From assembly GCA_041485165.1 (NCBI GenBank), contig JBGPJC010000136.1, positions 1-9,033 of the forward strand: a DNA stretch of 9,033 nucleotides. The letters are read 5' to 3'. This document shows, piece after piece, positions 6,468 to 9,033 of the stretch. The translations under genes and the position numbers were made by a program. A model generated the notes under the pieces. It saw nothing but the letters and a program-made list of their open reading frames with translations. It was not told the origin of the DNA and did no database searches. Source of the DNA: JAAFGT01 sp041485165 (lineage in GTDB: Bacteria > Acidobacteriota > Terriglobia > Acidiferrales > UBA7541). The first letter of the stretch is position 1. Every line of letters begins with the position of its first letter.

Positions 6468-7124
6468 ATGGTGTGGAACTGCCTGACCACCGAAGAACGA
6501 TTGATTGATCACCTGGACGGCCTGCTGGGCGCTGAAGAGAGCGCCGCGCTCGACGTGCACGCGCGGAGTTGCGCGGCTTGCCGGGAGATGGTGGCGCGAG
6601 TGGGCACGCTGGTCGAGGGGATGCACCGGCTGGAAGAATTCGAGCCTCCGCAGCGGCTGATCGCGCGTATCCTGCTGGAGACCGGCCCGCGCGAAGAGAA
6701 GAGCAAAGGGAAGTCGCGCTGGGGCTGGCTGGCGCCTCTGTTCCAGCCGCGCCTGGCGCTGGGAGCGGTGACTGTCTTCGCCACCATGTTCATCGTCCTG
6801 CAATCCGCCGGCCTCGATGTCCGCCGGCTGTCGATGTCCGACTTGAATCCGGTCAACGTCTTTCGCGCCACCAATCGCCAGGTCCATCTGACCTACGCCA
6901 GGAGCGTAAAGTTCGTGAACGATTTGCGCGTGGTCTATGAGATCCAGTCGCGCCTGCAAGGGCAGCCGGAACCCCCGCGAACCACCACGCCGAGCGAGCG
7001 CAACGGCAAACCCCAGGACCAGATACCGAGGAGTGAACGCGAATTGAAAAACCATCTGGAGCTGGCGCGCGCGCCCGAATATGCCGCGCAAGTGTGTTTG
7101 CTGATGTCCGGGAGGAACTTCTGA
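6468..7124 (+). CDS. Membrane-bound zf-HC2 anti-sigma factor
   Basis: The product has 218 residues. The N-terminal anti-sigma zinc domain has the hallmark H31-x3-C35-x2-C38, with C5 as a possible fourth ligand, matching the cytoplasmic ZAS fold that holds an ECF sigma factor. A linker follows, then a basic stretch (EEKSKGKSRWGW, 76-87), and a single hydrophobic segment (about 96-112, LALGAVTVFATMFIVLQ). The remaining 100 or so residues would be extracytoplasmic and end in a polar, charged region. GGAG lies 6 bases before the ATG, and only 3 bases separate it from the sigma-factor stop, so co-translation is likely. The membrane segment is short for a confident call. Its release mechanism (proteolysis, redox via the cysteines, or binding by the downstream membrane proteins) is not shown by the sequence. 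Confidence 0.87.
   Translation: MVWNCLTTEERLIDHLDGLLGAEESAALDVHARSCAACREMVARVGTLVEGMHRLEEFEPPQRLIARILLETGPREEKSKGKSRWGWLAPLFQPRLALGAVTVFATMFIVLQSAGLDVRRLSMSDLNPVNVFRATNRQVHLTYARSVKFVNDLRVVYEIQSRLQGQPEPPRTTTPSERNGKPQDQIPRSERELKNHLELARAPEYAAQVCLLMSGRNF
7111..7115 (+). promoter_or_regulatory. Shine-Dalgarno deciding the start of the zinc/TM protein
   Basis: GGAGG lies 8 bases before the ATG at 7124 and within the end of the anti-sigma gene. It favours 7124 over the in-frame GTG at 7094. The stop and start overlap as TGATG. Confidence 0.75.
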
Positions 7125-7693
7125 TGGGCACTCCGGCCACTGCCACCGGCCCGACGGTGGGCTATTGCCGCGATTGCGGCACGCCCCTGACCGCGGAGAC
7201 CTCCCGCGAGGTGAAAGGCATCTTCTATTGCGGCGATTGCCTGGCCAAGCTGGTGACGCGCGCTCAGCCGGCGCAAAATACCGGCGGTCCTGCCCTGGCC
7301 GCGCTGCTGGGCTTCATCCCCGGACTGGGCGCGGTCTATAACGGCGATTACGCCAAAGGCGTCATGCACGTGGTGATCTTCGGGACCATCATCAGCCTGA
7401 TTGATCACGCCCCGGGATTCTTTGTGCCCCTGTTGATTGCCTTCATTTTCTATATGCCCTTCGAGGCCTACCAGACGGCCAAATGCCGGCTGACCAACCA
7501 GCGTCCCGCGGGAGGCTTCGCGGGCGGGGAGCAGGTCGGGCCGGTCCTCCTGATCGGCCTGGGCATCATCTTTCTTCTGGATCGATTTCACTGGATTGAC
7601 TTTGACCGCGTGGTGAACACCCTCTGGCCGCTCGGATTGATCGGTTTCGGCATCTGGTTGCTGATCCGGCGCCGCAGCACACCCGCGCAGTAG
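7124..7693 (+). CDS. Zinc-ribbon/B-box-like membrane protein with LiaI/LiaF-type TM unit
   Basis: The product has 189 residues. The N-terminus has two CxxC pairs (C15-x2-C18 and C36-x2-C39), spaced like a short zinc ribbon or B-box-like finger, and is cytoplasmic or at least soluble. A central membrane part (about 57-113) contains GFIPGLGAVYNGDYAKG, a motif seen in small TM2/DUF5683-like membrane proteins. The C-terminal part (138-184) is a two-helix LiaI/LiaF-like unit, VGPVLLIGLGIIFLLDR then LWPLGLIGFGIWLLIRR. The gene overlaps the anti-sigma stop by one base (TGATG), so expression is coupled to the sigma/anti-sigma pair. Its role is unknown; I infer a membrane stress sensor or modulator. 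Whether the cysteines bind zinc is inferred from spacing only. Confidence 0.82.
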   Translation: MGTPATATGPTVGYCRDCGTPLTAETSREVKGIFYCGDCLAKLVTRAQPAQNTGGPALAALLGFIPGLGAVYNGDYAKGVMHVVIFGTIISLIDHAPGFFVPLLIAFIFYMPFEAYQTAKCRLTNQRPAGGFAGGEQVGPVLLIGLGIIFLLDRFHWIDFDRVVNTLWPLGLIGFGIWLLIRRRSTPAQ

Positions 7694-7706
7694 GAGAATA
7701 GGACCA

Positions 7707-7976
7707 ATGAGCAGCGATTATTACCGGCGGCCGGGTTTGATGGGACCCGCAATCCTGATCACCATCGGCAGCCTTTTTCTGCTGGAGCGATGGAGACATG
7801 AATACGGCTTCCACAATCTCTGGCCGGTGATTCTGATTGTGATCGGTTTGGTCAGACTATTCGAAGGCGGCCGAAGGGGCGGCGATCCGGCCCCACCTCC
7901 CGGCGCAGGCGCGGCGGCTCCTCCCCCGACACAGGCGAGTGGGCAGAGTTCCTCGGGCGGATCCAGCAACAACTAG
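7707..7976 (+). CDS. Small LiaI/LiaF-type two-helix membrane protein
   Basis: The product has 89 residues. Two hydrophobic segments, LMGPAILITIGSLFLLERW (11-29) and LWPVILIVIGLVRLFEGG (38-55), form the same two-helix unit as the C-terminus of the preceding protein. After it comes a Pro/Ala/Gly/Ser-rich disordered tail (57-89). The gene starts 13 bases after the previous stop, with AGGAG 10 bases upstream of the ATG, and is the fourth gene of the cluster. LiaI-type proteins sit in the membrane in cell-envelope stress responses; a direct function here is inferred only. Confidence 0.8.
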   Translation: MSSDYYRRPGLMGPAILITIGSLFLLERWRHEYGFHNLWPVILIVIGLVRLFEGGRRGGDPAPPPGAGAAAPPPTQASGQSSSGGSSNN

Positions 7977-7998
7977 GATTCGGATGTTCTCTGGTAAG

Positions 7999-8038
7999 TC
8001 GTCATTTTGAGTCCGCCGCGGCAGACTCGGAAGGACGA
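7999..8038. repeat. 40-nt long near-perfect hairpin
   Basis: The sequence folds end to end: T7999-C8003 pairs with G8034-A8038, T8005-T8008 with G8029-A8032 (two wobbles), GAGTC (8009-8013) with GACTC (8024-8028), and GC with GC around a CGCG loop. The only mismatches are A8004/G8033 and C8014/A8023. It sits in the 125-base gap between two genes of one cluster and has no T-run. It looks like a palindromic intergenic repeat or RNA processing structure, not a terminator. Confidence 0.55.
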
Positions 8039-8058
8039 GTTGCGGAGACTTTAGAGAT

Positions 8059-8076
8059 GCCCGGCTGAAGCCGGGC
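8059..8076. repeat. REP-like palindrome GCCCGGC-TGAA-GCCGGGC
   Basis: A perfect 7-bp stem closes a TGAA tetraloop, followed by GCTACAA. I know this motif as a recurrent intergenic palindrome in acidobacterial and related genomes (memory, not searched). It lies 21 bases beyond the longer hairpin, so the two may be parts of one inserted element. Alternatively it could act as a weak terminator or an mRNA-stability hairpin that lowers expression of the last gene. Confidence 0.6.
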
Positions 8077-8101
8077 GCTACAAGGAAAATTCGAGAGCGC
8101 T

Positions 8102-9033
8102 ATGAGTAACGGCAGACACAGACGAGGCTCGAGAATCGGCGGGGTGGTGCTGATTCTGGTGGGCGTGGTTTTTCTGTTGCATAACTTCCGCCCGGATATT
8201 CGCGTCTGGGCGTACTTTGAGCAGTGGTGGCCGGTGCTGCTGATCGTCTGGGGAGTTGCCCGGCTGATCGAGAACATGGTCGCGCGGCGCTCCGGCCAAG
8301 CCCCCGGCCCGGTGCTCACCGGTGGCGAGTTCTTTGTTCTTCTCCTGGTCCTGGGTGCCGCCGGTGCGATCTCCCTGGGCCACAGGGTGATACCCGGCAT
8401 CCATCTCCCCGGCGACATGGGCGAGGATCTCCCCTTCGGCGTGCACACCGAAGTAACTGAGGAGCTGCCTACGCTGAAGGCCCAGTCCAACTCTCTGATC
8501 AGCATCGAGACCAACCGCGGCGACATTTCCGTACAAGCCAGCGATGACGATGAAATCCGCGTGGTGGTGAAAAAGACGGCTTTCGCATTTGACGAGGATT
8601 CCGCGAATAAGCTCGCGCGCGCCTCCAGCGTCTCGCTTACCCAGACCTCACGCGGGTACGAGGTGCGGCCGCAGATTCGTGAAGGGTCGTTCGAGCGCGT
8701 CCGGCTCAACCTGGAAATCCACGTGCCGCGCAATTCGCCGCTGGAGTTGAAGAGCCAATACGGCAACCTGAGCGTCGAGGACGCCGGCGTCAGCGTTTCG
8801 GCCACCACGCGCCGCGGAACGGTAGAAATCCGGCAAACGGGAGGAGATGTCCGCGCAGAAACACTCCGGGGAGACATCCGCATCGTTGGCGCCAAGGGAA
8901 ACGTGCACGTCTCCGGCCACGGCAGTGAAGTAGAAGTGGCCGATGTGGGCGGCGACGCGACTATCGAAGGCGAATTCTTCGGCCCCATCCGCGTGCGCAA
9001 CGTGCCGCGGGGCACGCGCTTCGTTTCCTCGCG
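8102..9033 (+). CDS. LiaF-TM plus DUF4097 (toastrack-like) protein, partial at right edge
   Basis: The frame is open from the ATG at 8102 to the end of the window (310 codons and two bases), so the C-terminus is missing. Residues 10-58 are the LiaI/LiaF-like two-helix unit (IGGVVLILVGVVFLLHNF, then WWPVLLIVWGVARLIEN). A third hydrophobic segment follows at about 74-92 (GGEFFVLLLVLGAAGAIS). From about 125 onward is a DUF4097-like beta-rich domain made of repeated short strands ending in G-[DN]-[IV], for example NRGDISVQA, RRGTVEIRQ, LRGDIRIVGAKGNVHVSG and GGDATIEG. Such domains are predicted extracytoplasmic beta-helix or toastrack structures in the Lia and PspC-type stress systems. No strong Shine-Dalgarno is seen; GAGAG ends 4 bases before the ATG. 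The hairpin block upstream separates it from the other four genes, so co-expression is likely but not certain. Confidence 0.85.
   Translation, partial: MSNGRHRRGSRIGGVVLILVGVVFLLHNFRPDIRVWAYFEQWWPVLLIVWGVARLIENMVARRSGQAPGPVLTGGEFFVLLLVLGAAGAISLGHRVIPGIHLPGDMGEDLPFGVHTEVTEELPTLKAQSNSLISIETNRGDISVQASDDDEIRVVVKKTAFAFDEDSANKLARASSVSLTQTSRGYEVRPQIREGSFERVRLNLEIHVPRNSPLELKSQYGNLSVEDAGVSVSATTRRGTVEIRQTGGDVRAETLRGDIRIVGAKGNVHVSGHGSEVEVADVGGDATIEGEFFGPIRVRNVPRGTRFVSS

Noticed and set aside
5991..7091. 366-codon minus-strand frame opposite the sigma and anti-sigma genes
   Set aside because: It is antisense to two recognisable genes, is Gln/Arg/Ala-rich and has no family marks.
8002..9015. 337-codon minus-strand frame at the right edge
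   Set aside because: It is Ser/Thr/Arg-rich with no domain and lies opposite the LiaF-TM/DUF4097 gene.

Overview
The window is high-GC, densely packed chromosomal DNA of a bacterium. The gene content and the style of the intergenic repeats most resemble a soil-type Acidobacteriota. That placement is my inference from gene neighbourhood and repeat appearance, not a proven assignment. I see no phage, plasmid, CRISPR, rRNA or tRNA signature.

Left part (1-3107). The N-terminal 40 codons of a membrane-anchored protein of unknown function run off the left edge on the minus strand (1-121). A non-coding stretch follows that contains a decayed inverted repeat (267-385). A plus-strand tandem GNAT acetyltransferase (469-1410) converges on a minus-strand two-gene unit. 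The upstream gene of that unit (1959-3068) encodes a polytopic flippase-like membrane protein (lysylphosphatidylglycerol synthase transmembrane / UPF0104 type). The downstream gene is nrdR (1498-1962), the repressor of ribonucleotide reductase genes; the two overlap at a GTGA junction. The GNAT gene and the flippase-like gene both have promoter-like sequences so close to the start codon that their mRNAs would have almost no leader.

Middle (3108-5804). Reading away from the flippase-like gene is a long PLD-superfamily protein (3398-5413) with two HKD motifs. It has no signal peptide and ends in a lysine/arginine-rich tail like histone H1. It is flanked by a divergent intergenic region with a plausible promoter and by a 391-base non-coding gap with several small palindromes.

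Right part (5805-9033). A tight plus-strand cluster encodes an ECF sigma factor, a zinc-finger (zf-HC2) single-pass anti-sigma factor, a CxxC/CxxC zinc-binding multi-pass membrane protein, a small LiaI/LiaF-type membrane protein, and a LiaF-TM + DUF4097 (toastrack-like) protein cut by the right edge. The last three share the same two-helix LiaI/LiaF-like membrane unit, in three different architectures. By analogy with the Lia and Psp systems, I infer an envelope-stress module in which the membrane proteins sense or shield the membrane and the sigma/anti-sigma pair controls transcription. Between the fourth and fifth genes is an inserted-looking block holding a 40-nt long hairpin and a REP-like palindrome.
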